NCBI GenBank assembly: GCA_022559845.1
Contig: CM040123.1
Coordinates: 321,947,933 to 322,011,932 of the forward strand
Reading direction: 5' to 3'
Length of the DNA: 64,000 bases
Source of the DNA: Amorphophallus konjac
Taxonomy: Eukaryota; Streptophyta; Magnoliopsida; Alismatales; Araceae
Below, in pieces: positions 1-10,707 of this stretch (the stretch's first letter is position 1; each line of letters begins with the position of its first letter). Both the position numbers and the translations under genes were made by a program. Under the pieces are notes generated by a model. That model was not told where the DNA came from, ran no database searches, and saw only the letters and a program-made list of their open reading frames with translations.

Positions 1-4
1 TACT

Positions 5-307
5 GGGTTATTCTAAAGTTAATAATTGCGTCACTTTGATAGAGGGTTTTCCTCCACTTGTCTTGGGGATAACTTTCATTTTATTTTTTTTTTGATTTGA
101 CAGAGGGATACAAATATTCGGGTTGGATTGAAAGATAATCGTCGTTTAATCTGGATAGTGTGATCCACTTAAATAGGTGGAACAATTTAACCCACCTCTC
201 TCATCAAAGTATATGGGAGTAAGTGGAATGATAGATTAATCTAAAGAGAATATCTCTCTATTTATCTGACCCTCTATCAAAGTGACGCTAAAATTTAACC
301 TAGAGTT
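5..307. repeat. MITE-like element with terminal inverted repeats
   Basis: A perfect 19-bp inverted repeat (GCGTCACTTTGATAGAGGG at 28-46, its complement at 270-288) encloses about 220 bp of AT-rich sequence without an ORF. Similarity between the arms continues outward imperfectly for roughly 20 bp on each side. The size, the arms and the lack of coding match a non-autonomous DNA transposon (MITE). I could not fix the outer ends or a target-site duplication because the left arm lies at the window edge, so the superfamily is unassigned. Confidence 0.6.
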
Positions 308-1365
308 AACTCCCGATTACGGAACCGCATGTGGAGCTTGGTTAGGTTAACCAAGCCCCTTTTGCGCTCAAATCTCACTTTCGCCCTCAAGCCCCGCATC
401 GCCCTCTTCTCCTTCTTAGCTTGACTCCCTCTTCTTTGGCTCTAGAGTAGCCTTATCTAGCAACAGGTAGAGCAGCTCTGGCTCCAAAGCCTGACAATGT
501 CCCCGCCATGCCCTCTTTGACTATCAACGACAAGCAGAGTAGCCATGACTCCAAAGCCCGACAATGCCCCTACCTTACCCGCCTTTGCTCGCCTGACGAT
601 GATGACCCTGCTAAGCTTGCACGGCCAGCGACATAAGCCCTTGCCTTGCCCCGCCCCGCCATGCCTGCCCGACAATGCTCCAGTAGCGCCCTGCATTGCC
701 ATCACCCCCCTCTCTCACCCAATCACTCTGACCACTGCAGCGAACGGAAGGTTATTGTGCGCGGAAAAATATTGTTCGTATCCCAAAACATTATGCCATG
801 AATAGTAACGGATGGGTATTTAGTCACGGGATTTTTGCACAAAAATTATTGTTACAAACGAAATAGCATATATATCGTTCTTAGAAACGTATTAATGTAT
901 ATATCACCATTTTTTAAAAAAATTCAAATATGTTATTATCGTAACCCCTGTTATCATCTGTCAATTTGATCATAGATAAGTCTAATCAGATATGAGAAAA
1001 GATGAAAATACCCATGATTATCTCTCTTAAGGTCTGAGTTATTTGTAAAAAAACTTAAATAAAATTTTAAAGTAGAAATAACACATCTAATAAGGGTATA
1101 TAAATAAATAACAAGATTTCAAGGTTAAAATGCAAGGAGAGTCATCTTCTTTCTCTCCTCTTCTGATGGATTTCCCAAACCCTAAATAGATGACATAGCA
1201 GGGAGGTGGGGGACTGTGGACGCACTTTTTTATCGGTTCTTCATCTTTTTTATTTATTTATTATTTTTTATTTACATCGTTTATTAGTGCATGGACGTGC
1301 CCGTCACCATGTGACAGTTTGTTCGGACTCAAAGATCGAGGTGGTCTAGAGCCGCTGGTGCGCGT
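308..1365. other. Intergenic sequence, no gene recognised
   Basis: No credible coding region. Between 480 and 690 the phrase CTCCAAAGCC followed by GACAATG recurs in diverged form (about 482, 548 and 670), so this is a small degenerate direct repeat and the short frames over it are not genes. From 780 to 1300 the sequence is AT-rich and featureless to me. Confidence 0.5.
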
Positions 1366-2078
1366 CGTCTGACTGATCAGACGATAGTGGGTATCGGGTC
1401 GAGATTGGAACCCGCCGTGCCATAAAAGGCCATGACGTTAATTACATATCCCCGAAGGGGAGAACACCCTTGATTAATCGCTAGGAAAAGGGGCTATGGC
1501 CTAACATTAGCATTGATGAAATGGGTAAAGGGGAACTTGAAACGTGGCAAACTGTCCCCCTAGTGGGGTGAAAGCGTTCAAATCATATCGGTCATTCATC
1601 GGTCTCTTCATGTTCGGATAGGAATCCGAGTTGAAAGCACGTCGAAGATATTTACAATCTTCGGGCAAATGTCTACCGAGGACACAATAAGTTTGATGTT
1701 TAATAAAAGAGTGGGATTAGATCCCAATGAAAACAGATCAGATTTAGTGGGCTATTGGCCCGAGGCAATGCCAGGTCATGGCCATATTGGGGTGGTCCCC
1801 GAGATCCAAACACGACTTACCGAGGCATCATTATTATTCCATTCACGCATGGTATAGGGGGGGAGGAGCCTCGAGTCAAACGCCATTGACCCTTTAAGGA
1901 TCACTATATTCTTGTTATTATTTTATTATTATTATTATTTACTTCTTTTTTATTATCTCTTTTGATTATTTTCCCTTTTTTATGATCATAATTATTATTT
2001 TTGATGATATTTTCATTGTGATTGTGATTGTTATATTTAATTTTTGATTACATATCATTAGTTGGCTGAAACTTATCA

Positions 2079-2934
2079 CAAGTCGACTCGAGACAACCTG
2101 CAAGTCGACTTGGGGGAAGAGCGAGTTGACCCGGGCAAGGGTGCAAGTCGACTTGGAAAGGTGCAAGTCGACTTGGATTGAAGATGAGTCGACCCGTCCC
2201 GACAGCAAGTCGACTCAAGAGCGAGCTAAGTCGACTTGGGCTTCTTCTTCTTATTTTATCTTTTCTTCTTTGTTTTACTTGGTCCGGCCTTAATCTTTCA
2301 TTCATTCATTTTTTATATTTTTTTTGTCATTTCATTTCTTATTTTTTCTTTCTTTTCTTCCCCCCATTTTTTTATGCACAAGGCCCATGAGGGGTTGGCA
2401 TGGGCCGTGCAGGCCTAACTTAGCAGGGTTGAGGGAGAGTGAGTCGACTCAGGCTAAGGATAAAATTATAAAATATTAATATTTAATATAAAAAATGAAT
2501 ATTAAAAAGAAAATATTAATATTAAAAAATATTAATAAATTAAAAAAAATATATAATACTGGATCGACCCAAGAGAGGGCGGAGTCAACCCAAAACATGC
2601 TGTGCGTCGACCCAGGAAGGGATAGAGCTGACCCAAGCCAGGCCATGCGTCGACCCGATGCGCTGGGTGAGTTGACCCAAACTGTGCAGAGCCAGTTCAT
2701 GGTAGTGGGTGCGTCGACCCACTGCAAGATTGCGTCGACGCATGATGCTGGGCTTGTCAACCCAACGCAAGGCTACGTCGACCAAGTGCATTAGGCACGT
2801 CGACGTAGCGTAAGGCTATGTCAACCCAACATGCTGGGTGTGTCGACTCAAGGCACATGTCACGTCGACCCAGACTGATGTTGCGTCGATGTTGGGCGCT
2901 GCGTGCATTGGCTCATTCTAGGCTTGTCGACAGC
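2079..2934. repeat. Interspersed GTCGAC-motif array
   Basis: About 25 copies of GTCGAC or one-base variants (GTTGAC, GTCAAC) lie at roughly 20-25 bp spacing, most inside AAGTCGACTT (a perfect 10-bp palindrome) in the first half and GCGTCGACCC in the second. Three more copies follow at 3456, 3472 and 3541. Spacers differ in sequence, so only the core is conserved. The array lies inside the diverged LTR. The short frames here are by-products of the repeat. Confidence 0.75.
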
Positions 2935-4972
2935 CTTCTGCTACTTCCCTCTTGAATAGGGCATGCAACAACGTGACATGAATTAATGCATGATTTATTC
3001 AAGCAAAAGCTTTAAAAAATATCTACATGGTAGCATGCACGGATTTAGTGACGCGTTCATGCAGGGCGATTGTCGGTACAAGGTGGAGTATGCACTCACG
3101 CATAGTGAGGGTTTCCATGTGGACATAATCCACCCTTCCACAGCTCACCATTAGATATACCAGTAGATCATGGCAAGCAAGCATTCATAATTCAAGGCAT
3201 TCACGAGGTTTTGACTGCAATCATAATACATGCATGAGGTTTAGTCTGCACTCACAATGCATGCATGATTCAATGCATCCAAGTAGAATATGGGTGAATG
3301 ATATACTTAATTCTAGAAAATGAATGGGGAAGCAAGCTTGCTTTTGTTTGTGGGACTTCACCAGGAGCCTGATGCAATCTTCATCATGCATATGAGGTGT
3401 TTGATTTTATTCATTTAAGTAGCTATCATTGGGCGGCAGTCTGGGCTCAAGGGAAAGTCGACTTGTGGGGTCGACTTCTATGTAGATTTCTGCACAGAAA
3501 GCCCATACAGAAACAACACAAGGAGGGGCGGACCCTTGGGGTCGACCCACACAGCAGTAGGCCCCCAAGCAGACCCAGAAGTCATAAATATATGTATATA
3601 TATACACATAAGTATGCATCTCATTCATTTTTTGATTTTTTTTTGTTTCATCTGAGGGATTTCATTTCCTTCCTCTCCTTCCATCCTTTCATTTGTTTCA
3701 TCTTTTTCTTTAACAGTCCTTTGATCATCATTATATCGCTTTCCTTGTGTTGTCATTCTCATTGCTCTGTCAAACATCTTTTATCATCACTTTGCTTTAT
3801 TCATTTTTTTTAGAATTGGTCCGAGTGTCTGGCAAAATTTCGGTAGCACCTCCCCTAGACCCGGAGTGTTTGTGGGGTGTAAAGAGGGTGCTCGTCCACG
3901 GAGAGTCCGAGGCAATCCCATAGTCATTTAGATGCGCACAAAAGTAGTAACATCCACAACGGCCTCATCATGAGCTCGAGGAAACAAGCGGATTAAATCA
4001 AAGCGCGGCTCGTTCAGAAACTCGGCTCTGGTATAGAACCTATTGATCCCGGGGTTTTAGCTATTCCCCTCCTTCACTCTGATAGAGTACAGAGAAAGGG
4101 GGTTCAGGCTTGATGGCTGCTGGACTAGCAACATGGGTAGCTGCTGAATCAACCCCATGGGGGCTGTCAGATCACCCTGCGAGGGAGGGGAACTGCGTGA
4201 TTGAAGTCTTTAAATAAATCAAAAGAGATTGAGGAGGGGAAGCAGCCCTTTCAGGGGGCATGGATTCGGAGTCATACCCATGAGTCTAGGTAAACCCTAA
4301 ACCTCGCCTGAAAGGCTCCTTTAGATCAATGATCCTATCTATGTTTCTTCCCCCCCATCGGCTTAGATTAGTAATGACATAGCGACTCACAAGAGAAGAA
4401 GAAGAACCAAAAGTGGAAGAACATCCAAGGGTTGCCAAATCACCCCCCCTATAGGGAAGAAAATCCACAAAGGCGAAGTATCATAGAGCGTTCATTCTGG
4501 GATTGTATCCCATATCTCTCACCCCTTTGGAATCACGACTATAGAACTAGTCGAACCCCAACATGAGGCTTTGAGAGGAGACTGCCCTTCTTACTGAGCC
4601 TAGTCCCTGAATGTAAAAAGGAGCATGGAGAAAGCGACACAAAGCGAAGGGAAAAAGAATAGAAAATTTGATCATTGACGATCATACATCACAAATATTG
4701 CAATACGAAAATCTCCAAGAGGAGTATTCATTTTCATTTCTCAACAACGAATGAATAAAGATACATAAGAGAAAAAAAAAGAAATACAAGGAAAGAACAA
4801 GGGAAAAAGCTCCCTGTTCTTCTTTCCTCACCTCTCTTTTCTCTCTTACTCTCTTTCTCCATCTTTGTTGATCTCTTCGGGCCGGCTGTGGATTTCACTT
4901 GGAAGTGGAGTTTGTTCGAATGCCCAGCCTCAACCACTTTTTTTCTTCCAGACCTTACATCCCTTTTATAGG

Positions 4973-4980
4973 GACGGACG
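4973..4980 (-). promoter_or_regulatory. Putative LTR TATA box
   Basis: On the minus strand this reads TATAAAAG. It sits at the edge of a CT-rich block (about 4808-4862 on the plus strand), the same arrangement as the minus-strand TATA at 28670-28677 in the related LTR. A second candidate, TATAAATAG, lies on the minus strand near 5240. Confidence 0.4.
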
Positions 4981-5439
4981 TGCAATTCTTCCTGCAGGAA
5001 GATTCTTCACAGCTTTCCTCACGTCCGAATTCCTCTCCTATTTCTCCCCTCTCTTCCTTCTCCTATCCCCTCCCTTCTAGATGCTCTGGGGACCTGTACA
5101 TAGGGGGAGCAGAGGCTGGCGGGGCTTGTCCTCCGCGGATTGGCCGACGCTGGCCGATGGCAACGCTGTTGTCATTGGTAGGGGCCTGGACCTGCCGCTT
5201 ATGGGGGCTCACAGTCCTGTAGCAGCTCTCAAGAGGCTTGCTATTTATAGGAGCCTGTGGCGATCGGACAGGCCCTCTCGACGGCCTGTCGGTGAAAACC
5301 TGAACTTTACCCGTTGGATAAGAAGGCAGATAGTCTACCGAACAGGGGGCCCTTCGATGGTCCACCGGATTAGCATTAAATGCCTTATAGGGGTGTTGTA
5401 CCCAGACATTTTCCCAGTTAAAATAACAAGAAACAATGG

Positions 5440-6430
5440 TTCAAGAATTTCCTCGAACACCTTCAAAGCCTCATATATCCAGCCCCTTCCATGACATGCC
5501 AGGCCCAACCGAGGGTCCTAGCCAGCTAGCCGTGACTCATAGCAACATCAACAATTATTTGGGGCCACCCCCGATCACCCAGCTTACGGTTCTGCCCGCC
5601 CTCAACTCAGCCACCCGGGCCAACCCGGGGGCGCCCTAACCACAAGCCACCACACGTGGCACCCAGCAACGAGGCCGGGGTTCATCCCCAAAATGCCTCC
5701 CTTCAGCACTCTAAAGTCAAAGGAAGGCTCTTCCTAATCAACCACGGGCTTCGGAAGCCCTTAGCACACCTATGCGGCCCATGCTCGCGTATCGGGAATT
5801 TTCCTGAATACCTCATGGGCGCATATTTTCCAGCCATTCTACAGCAAGCTGGGGGCCAACCCGTGGCTTGAACACACTATCCGTATCCTACGGAAACCCT
5901 CCAATAAGTTGGGGCCACCCCTGACCCTCAGACACACGGCGAGGAGCCGTTTACTTTCAGCACCCGAGCTAACCCGAGGCTGCCCCGTCAGCCTGCCATG
6001 CAACGTGGCACAACTCACTAAGGTTGGGCCCACGCGCCCAAGATGCCTTCTCTCAGCTCCCACGAGATATCACCCTCACCCCGGGGCCAAATCCAAGGCC
6101 CACCGGCTAGCTACCCGAGCTGTTCGACAACCCGAAGTGTGTCGGGAAATTTCTCTAACACCTTGCAAGCGGCTGCAGCCACACCAAGTGATTGACCCCC
6201 ACGGGCCAATCCCAGCACCTCAGAACCTTGAGTCCTTCAAAGGACGACGCCAAAGAATGATGGAAGGCCCCCAGGATCACCCCCCACGGCAATGGCTCGC
6301 CTTGGGGGAGAGTTCTCCCCAGGCATGGCCACGCCCTAGTGGGGGCAAACTCCCCCGTGGCGGGACCCTCCACCCAGCTTGGCCAATTTCCGTGCAAGTT
6401 CATCTCCGTCCTAGTCCCGTGCAAGATTGA
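5440..6430. repeat. Diverged tandem repeat, about 350-bp unit
   Basis: Three degenerate copies start near 5442, 5795 and 6146, each opening with a GGGAATTTCCT-like phrase followed by AACACCTTC or a variant. Within copies 1 and 2 the later blocks CACGTGGCAC / CAACGTGGCAC and AAAATGCCTCCCTTCAGC / AAGATGCCTTCTCTCAGC also align at the same spacing. The region is GC-rich and probably belongs to the LTR (U3) of the older gypsy element whose gag lies at 21402-22305. No gene is supported here. Confidence 0.5.
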
Positions 6431-6599
6431 TTGACGTACCAGCTTGAAGGTGTTTGCGAAGATGGAGTCTCGGGGCCACACGGGTCAACCTCCTTGTTCG
6501 ATGCGCACACGCGGCCAGCCAACCAGTCCAAGCCCCATATCCTTGTCCTCTTGCGGTCACACGAAAGTGGGCCCAAAAGACCAAAATTGGGGATTTTAT

Positions 6600-6965
6600 A
6601 GGCTGGGGAAAAAACCCCCACTCAGCCCCGCATAAACCCCCTTGGGGGGGGGGGCTGGTCCGCGTAAACCCAGGGCCCATCAGAACAAAAAAAACATTTT
6701 TTTAAGAAAGAAAAAAAGGGGTTTCATCCCTGCGTAAACCCCCCAGGGGGGGTTTACGCGCACCTGCTTGCCCCCCTGAGCAGGTCTGTGTAAACCCCTA
6801 GCACACATAAAAAAAACATTTTTTCAAAAAAAAGGGGAGAAAAGAGGGGACTTTCCCCGTGTAAACCCCCCTGCCCCTCTCAGAAACAATTTTTTTAAAT
6901 TATTTTTAGGGGGTTTATGCGGACCTACTCACCCCCTCCAACCAAGTCTGCGTAAACCCCCCCTG
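6600..6965. repeat. GCGTAAACCCC motif cluster with a strong hairpin
   Basis: The motif GYGTAAACCCC or its complement occurs at least seven times (near 6629, 6662, 6732, 6752, 6788, 6858 and 6950), separated by A-rich spacers. Two copies face each other at 6732-6759, giving a 13-bp perfect stem (GCGTAAACCCCCC) with almost no loop. The cluster lies just upstream of a TATA box and is probably U3 sequence of the older gypsy LTR. Confidence 0.6.
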
Positions 6966-6982
6966 ACCCTTCATCTTCCACT

Positions 6983-6989
6983 ATAAAAC
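6983..6989 (+). promoter_or_regulatory. Putative TATA box of the older gypsy LTR
   Basis: TATAAAA lies directly after the GCGTAAACCCC cluster and before a leader-like stretch without long frames. The following gag reading frames are on the same strand, which supports plus-strand transcription from here. This is inference from layout only. Confidence 0.4.
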
Positions 6990-8416
6990 TCCCCTTAGAA
7001 GCTCAAGGGGCATAGACACACAGATACAACGCATGGACACATAGACAAGGACCTTCAAGCGTAAGGACTCAAGCCCCAAGGCTTCCGGCAAAGACGCGAG
7101 GAGCAAGGCGTGTGGGTGACTTGTTGATCGGCTCGTATATGACGAGGGTATGTCGAACGTACTCCCCTCACATGACATATATCCGTTTCACTCAAATCCA
7201 TCCCCTCAGGTATGAGGCATTATGATAATGGCAAACACACCCGCACATCGGGTCTGCCTACGTATGGCGCATTATGATAACAACGCGCATGCCATAATGT
7301 CGAACTTGCCCCCACCACGGGACCACGTGCCTGCCGCTCCCCCCGAGCCGGTCACTGACGGTCCCAATCGCTGACTCGAGTTAGCGGGACCCTGGCTTGG
7401 AAGTAACATTCTCAGGACCGGCTTCAACTCCCCGGCATGAAGACACTCACCTTCCGAGACCCGTACCCGACAGCTCACCTCGAGCCATGTCTGGCCTCCC
7501 ATAGGTGCCAGCTAGTGTCCACCCCTGCCATCCAGTCTAGCCCTCCCTCGGTAACTCGGACACGTCCCTAGCTCCTTGTGGAGAGCCCCTGTAGAAACAC
7601 GCGGATATCCGCTCTATCTTGCATTGACCCGGGGACCGACCCACGTGTCGGAATTGTCCCGCGGCTTGCACCAGTTGTATTTCGGCCTTCTAGGCCCACT
7701 TGTAAAGCCCATACGGCATTTATAAAGCAAGAAACCCGTTGACTATGCATACCCACGCTCGGGTGTCAATCTCACCTCCACACCCGCCAGTGTGTGTGTT
7801 CGGTCTCCTAGACTCCAATTAACTAACCCTCCCAGTTAAGTGCAACGGTCATCCTACGGTCGTAGGGTATACTCGGTCCTCTATCAATGACTTCTGAAAC
7901 ATCTAGGCTCTTCTTCAGCATAGAATAAAGGTGTTCAGATTCAATCCGATGTGAAAAAACATAGGCTGCTTGCGATCGGTGGGGAAAGACGTCCCGTACA
8001 CGAATCCCCACTATCATATGTAGACTCGTACCTGTGGAACCACCCTTCTCTCCACGTGTCATCCGATACCCTCGTGCCCACGTGCCGCGTCCTAGCGAAA
8101 CTTCCCTGGTCAACATTTGGTTACACAGGTGATTATCGAGAGATCGACTAGCACGCCCGCACCCTGCCCAGTTACCCGGTCACCCGGTTACCTCGGTTCC
8201 ATTCACCTAGAATGAGCAACCACTCTGTTCCCACATGCCACTACCATCATCCATTCATATTCCTGGAAACCTCTCGTGCAAGTTGACCCCTCTCGACTTT
8301 TTCGTAAAAGGTGAGTGTACGGCGCTACCGTGAGAGACATATGGCTACAAAGGAAAATACCCCCGATATAACATAAACTCCCCTATTTCCTTTATTACTT
8401 TACTCCCCTTCTCACC
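6990..8416 (+). other. LTR tail and leader of the older gypsy element, non-coding
   Basis: No supported coding frame. A short duplicated phrase with GGCATTATGATAA / GCGCATTATGATAA occurs near 7208 and 7267. A sequence resembling a degenerate GGCGC-type primer-binding site lies near 8320 (ACGGCGCTACCGTGAG), which would place the LTR end just before it. I could not identify the matching 3' LTR, so the boundaries are guesses. Confidence 0.3.
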
Positions 8417-8544
8417 ATGATCACCGACTTCTCGCATTCTCTGACGCCCCCGCATCGTCGGGAAACAAAGTTGGCACGCCCCGATTGGATGTCTCCCGCC
8501 TTTCTTCTTTTTGCTGAAGAGAAGCCTGTGCCAGCCCTGAAGCC

Positions 8545-9546
8545 GTGGTGCCTTTTTACTATCCTTGTAGGAGAGGTAGAGGAGGGACGCATTCCCCTAC
8601 ATCTTCCAGCACGCCTTTCGATAGCCAAATTGCGCTCGGCGACCGTCTTCGACAGTCACCCCCCCCAGCAACCACCAGTCCAGCAACTATGGCAGCCGTG
8701 ATCTATGGCCCCATCGTCATCGCCACTCATGCACGGGTGAGCTACTTGGCGACGCCGATTGCTTTTGGCGACTTCGCCCCTGTCATCAGATCGCCCTACT
8801 TTCTAGGTGTGGTCCCTATTGCCATCTTGCGGCCAATCCCACTTCCTATTCCTATTCATGCGGTCGACTCTCCACGCGCTTCTATAGCATCGATGGCCTG
8901 CCTGAGAACCAGACTCGGGGCCTCCACTACCAGCCCCCGCAGGGGTCCCAGATTGTCACTTCCCCGGACAAGCGTTAGCTCCCGGGTCCAGCTCCGGTCG
9001 ATTTCCAGCGCGGGCCTTGCGCCCCGAACTTCGGCTACTATCCCAGTACCTTACTCGGGTCTTCAACCCCGATCCCCAACCCCAGCCGCAGCCAAGCCGA
9101 CACATGACATGGGCTTCCTGCCCCGGGTCCACTGCTTCCCAGTAGTTCACTCGGGCCTTCAACCCCGAGCCCCAGCCAAGCCGACACCCGACACGGGCTT
9201 CCTGCCCTAGGTCCACGGCTCCCCAGTAGTTCACTCGGGTCTCCAATCCCTAGCGCCAGCCGGGCCTGCACCCGATACGGGCTCCATGCCTAGAGTTCAA
9301 GGTTCCTCTGCATCTCACTCGGTCTTTCAACCCCGAGTCCCAGTTGGGTCGACACCCGACACGGGCTCCCTGCCTCGGGTCCGCGGCTCCCCAGCACTTT
9401 ACAAGTGTTTCCAACCCCGAGTCCCAGCCAGGCCAGCACCCGTTACGGGTTCCTTACCCCGGGTTCAAGGATCCTCAGCGCCGCACTCGGGCCTCTCGAC
9501 TTTAGTACCAGACGAGCCGATACTCAACATGGGTTCTCAACACTGA
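8545..9546 (+). pseudogene. N-terminal gag leader frame of the older gypsy element
   Basis: One plus-strand frame runs from 8545 to 9546 with a TAG at 9208-9210. Its second half consists of imperfect 28-residue repeats rich in Pro, Ser and Gly with a core like GSLPRVQGSSAPHS..FQPRVP. The same repeat resumes after the chromovirus insertion (frame 20125-20616), and the gag domain follows at 21402. I read it as the low-complexity N-terminal part of one gag polyprotein, split by the 9646-20083 insertion. No known domain is visible. A repetitive non-coding leader that happens to stay open is the alternative. Confidence 0.4.
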
Positions 9547-9645
9547 GTCCGAGGCTCCCTAGCATCTAGTTCGGGCTCACAACCCCCGATCCCAGTAAGG
9601 TCATCCCCCGATGCAAGCTTTCTGCCTTGGGCTTCCGACTTCTCA
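9061..9645 (+). repeat. 84-bp coding minisatellite
   Basis: Units begin at about 9157, 9241, 9325, 9408, 9492 and 9576. The spacing is 83-84 bp (28 codons), and a longer 96-bp first unit starts at 9061. Each contains a CTTCAACCCCGA-like start, an ACCCGACACGGGCT core and a GGCTCCCCAG end. The last unit is cut by the insertion at 9646, and at least two more diverged units follow at about 20128 and 20213. Confidence 0.8.
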
Positions 9646-10158
9646 AGTAGTAACCCAATAAATAGATAAATAAATAAATATTTACATTGAGTTAAATAAT
9701 TATAATATTTATGAAATGATGAAATTATATTGTTACTATATAAAATAAACTAGATAATTAAACTTGAAATAAATTGAAATTAAATGTTATAAAATTTAGA
9801 AAAATTAGAGGAGACCTAATTAAATTCCCTAGAATATATTATGATTAACAATTGGGCCTTTGGATAACCCATAATGGGCTGGATTATGGGTTAATGGGCT
9901 AAATAGGGTTAAAATTCATAGCACAAGTTAAACACCATTCTATATGATTAAATTAGTCCAATTTCTAGAAGTTTATCATAAAATTCAAACCCTCACATCA
10001 TAGCCGCCATGGATTTGACATTTTGCTCACGTTTTTCCACCTGATTAAGACTAGGTTAGTGAAAAAGTTAAAATTTTCTTCCAAGAACATTAAATTCGGA
10101 GGTGAAGAATTTTGATTTTTGGGGAAAAGAATCTTGACTTTTTGGGCCAGATTTTTCC

Positions 10159-10165
10159 TATAAAT
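10159..10165 (+). promoter_or_regulatory. LTR TATA box (chromovirus)
   Basis: TATAAAT, conserved at the equivalent place in the 3' LTR (17741-17747, TATAAAT), about 515 bp into each LTR. It is the best TATA candidate on the coding strand. Confidence 0.5.
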
Positions 10166-10590
10166 CACCCTCTAGGCCTTTGCTACGTTGAGGAAGAGAT
10201 TGGTGGCGATTTGGGGGGCGTGATTTGGAGGAGAAAGGGAACTCTTAGGCATTCATCTCGTTTATCTTCTTTTCTCTTTGACTCAATCTAAGATAGGTAA
10301 TCTCTCGGGCTAAACTCAAATTGATGCATGAATTAGATGTAGATACATGTCAACTTTGATTCTATACCATTTTCCTAATTTTTATTGAGTATTAAGCATG
10401 CTAGAGCCATTTTATTGAAGAGGTATCATCATTTCGCCGGAACGGCGTCTGTTTCTGGACGCGGTCCAACAAAAACCGTGGTTTAAGGTAGCGGTCTTCG
10501 ACAAACCGCCTTTATTCAGAGCCTTTCCCGCCCCCTATTGTTTTCAAAAAAAAATTAAATTAAATTCGAGAATGTGGTCTAGGGCAGACC

Positions 10591-10606
10591 GCGACCTTAA
10601 GGTCGC
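10591..10606. repeat. Perfect 16-bp palindrome in the LTR
   Basis: GCGACCTTAAGGTCGC is its own complement and is kept intact in the 3' LTR at 18183-18198 despite divergence around it. Neighbouring GACCGC motifs recur in both orientations over about 200 bp, so the transcript could fold here. Confidence 0.6.
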
Positions 10607-10639
10607 AGTCCTACCTGGACCGCATCCTGTTGCCCTTTG

Positions 10640-10642
<3 letters not shown>

Positions 10643-10705
<63 letters not shown>
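10643..10705. repeat. (TA)n microsatellite
   Basis: An uninterrupted AT/TA run of about 62 bp in the 5' LTR. The matching place in the 3' LTR (about 18235-18252) has only a short TA run, so the expansion or contraction postdates insertion. Confidence 0.9.

Positions 10706-10707
<2 letters not shown>

Larger units (their letters stand above)
1366..5480 (-). repeat. Diverged LTR of the Tat-like family, probable solo or fragment
   Basis: This stretch is colinear with the 3' LTR at 25963-29372. Both begin with a TCTGACT..TCAGACGA palindrome and a shared phrase ending in GACGTTAATTACAT. Both then have a T-rich tract, a GTCGAC-rich section, and the conserved block around AAATTTCGGTAGCACCTCC (about 3836; compare 27728). 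Both carry a minus-strand TATA box next to a CT-rich tract. Orientation is inferred from the better preserved copy. Identity is patchy, the outer (right) end is not defined, and no TSD was found, so solo LTR versus truncated element is open. No coding frame inside looks real. Confidence 0.5.

Noticed and set aside
1669..1857. Small protein-coding gene
   Set aside because: Inside the diverged LTR copy; the equivalent part of the LTR at 26200-26800 has no matching frame.
6600..6965. Telomere-like AAACCCC repeats
   Set aside because: The unit is GCGTAAACCCC with A-rich spacers, not the TTTAGGG plant telomere repeat, and it is not tandem.
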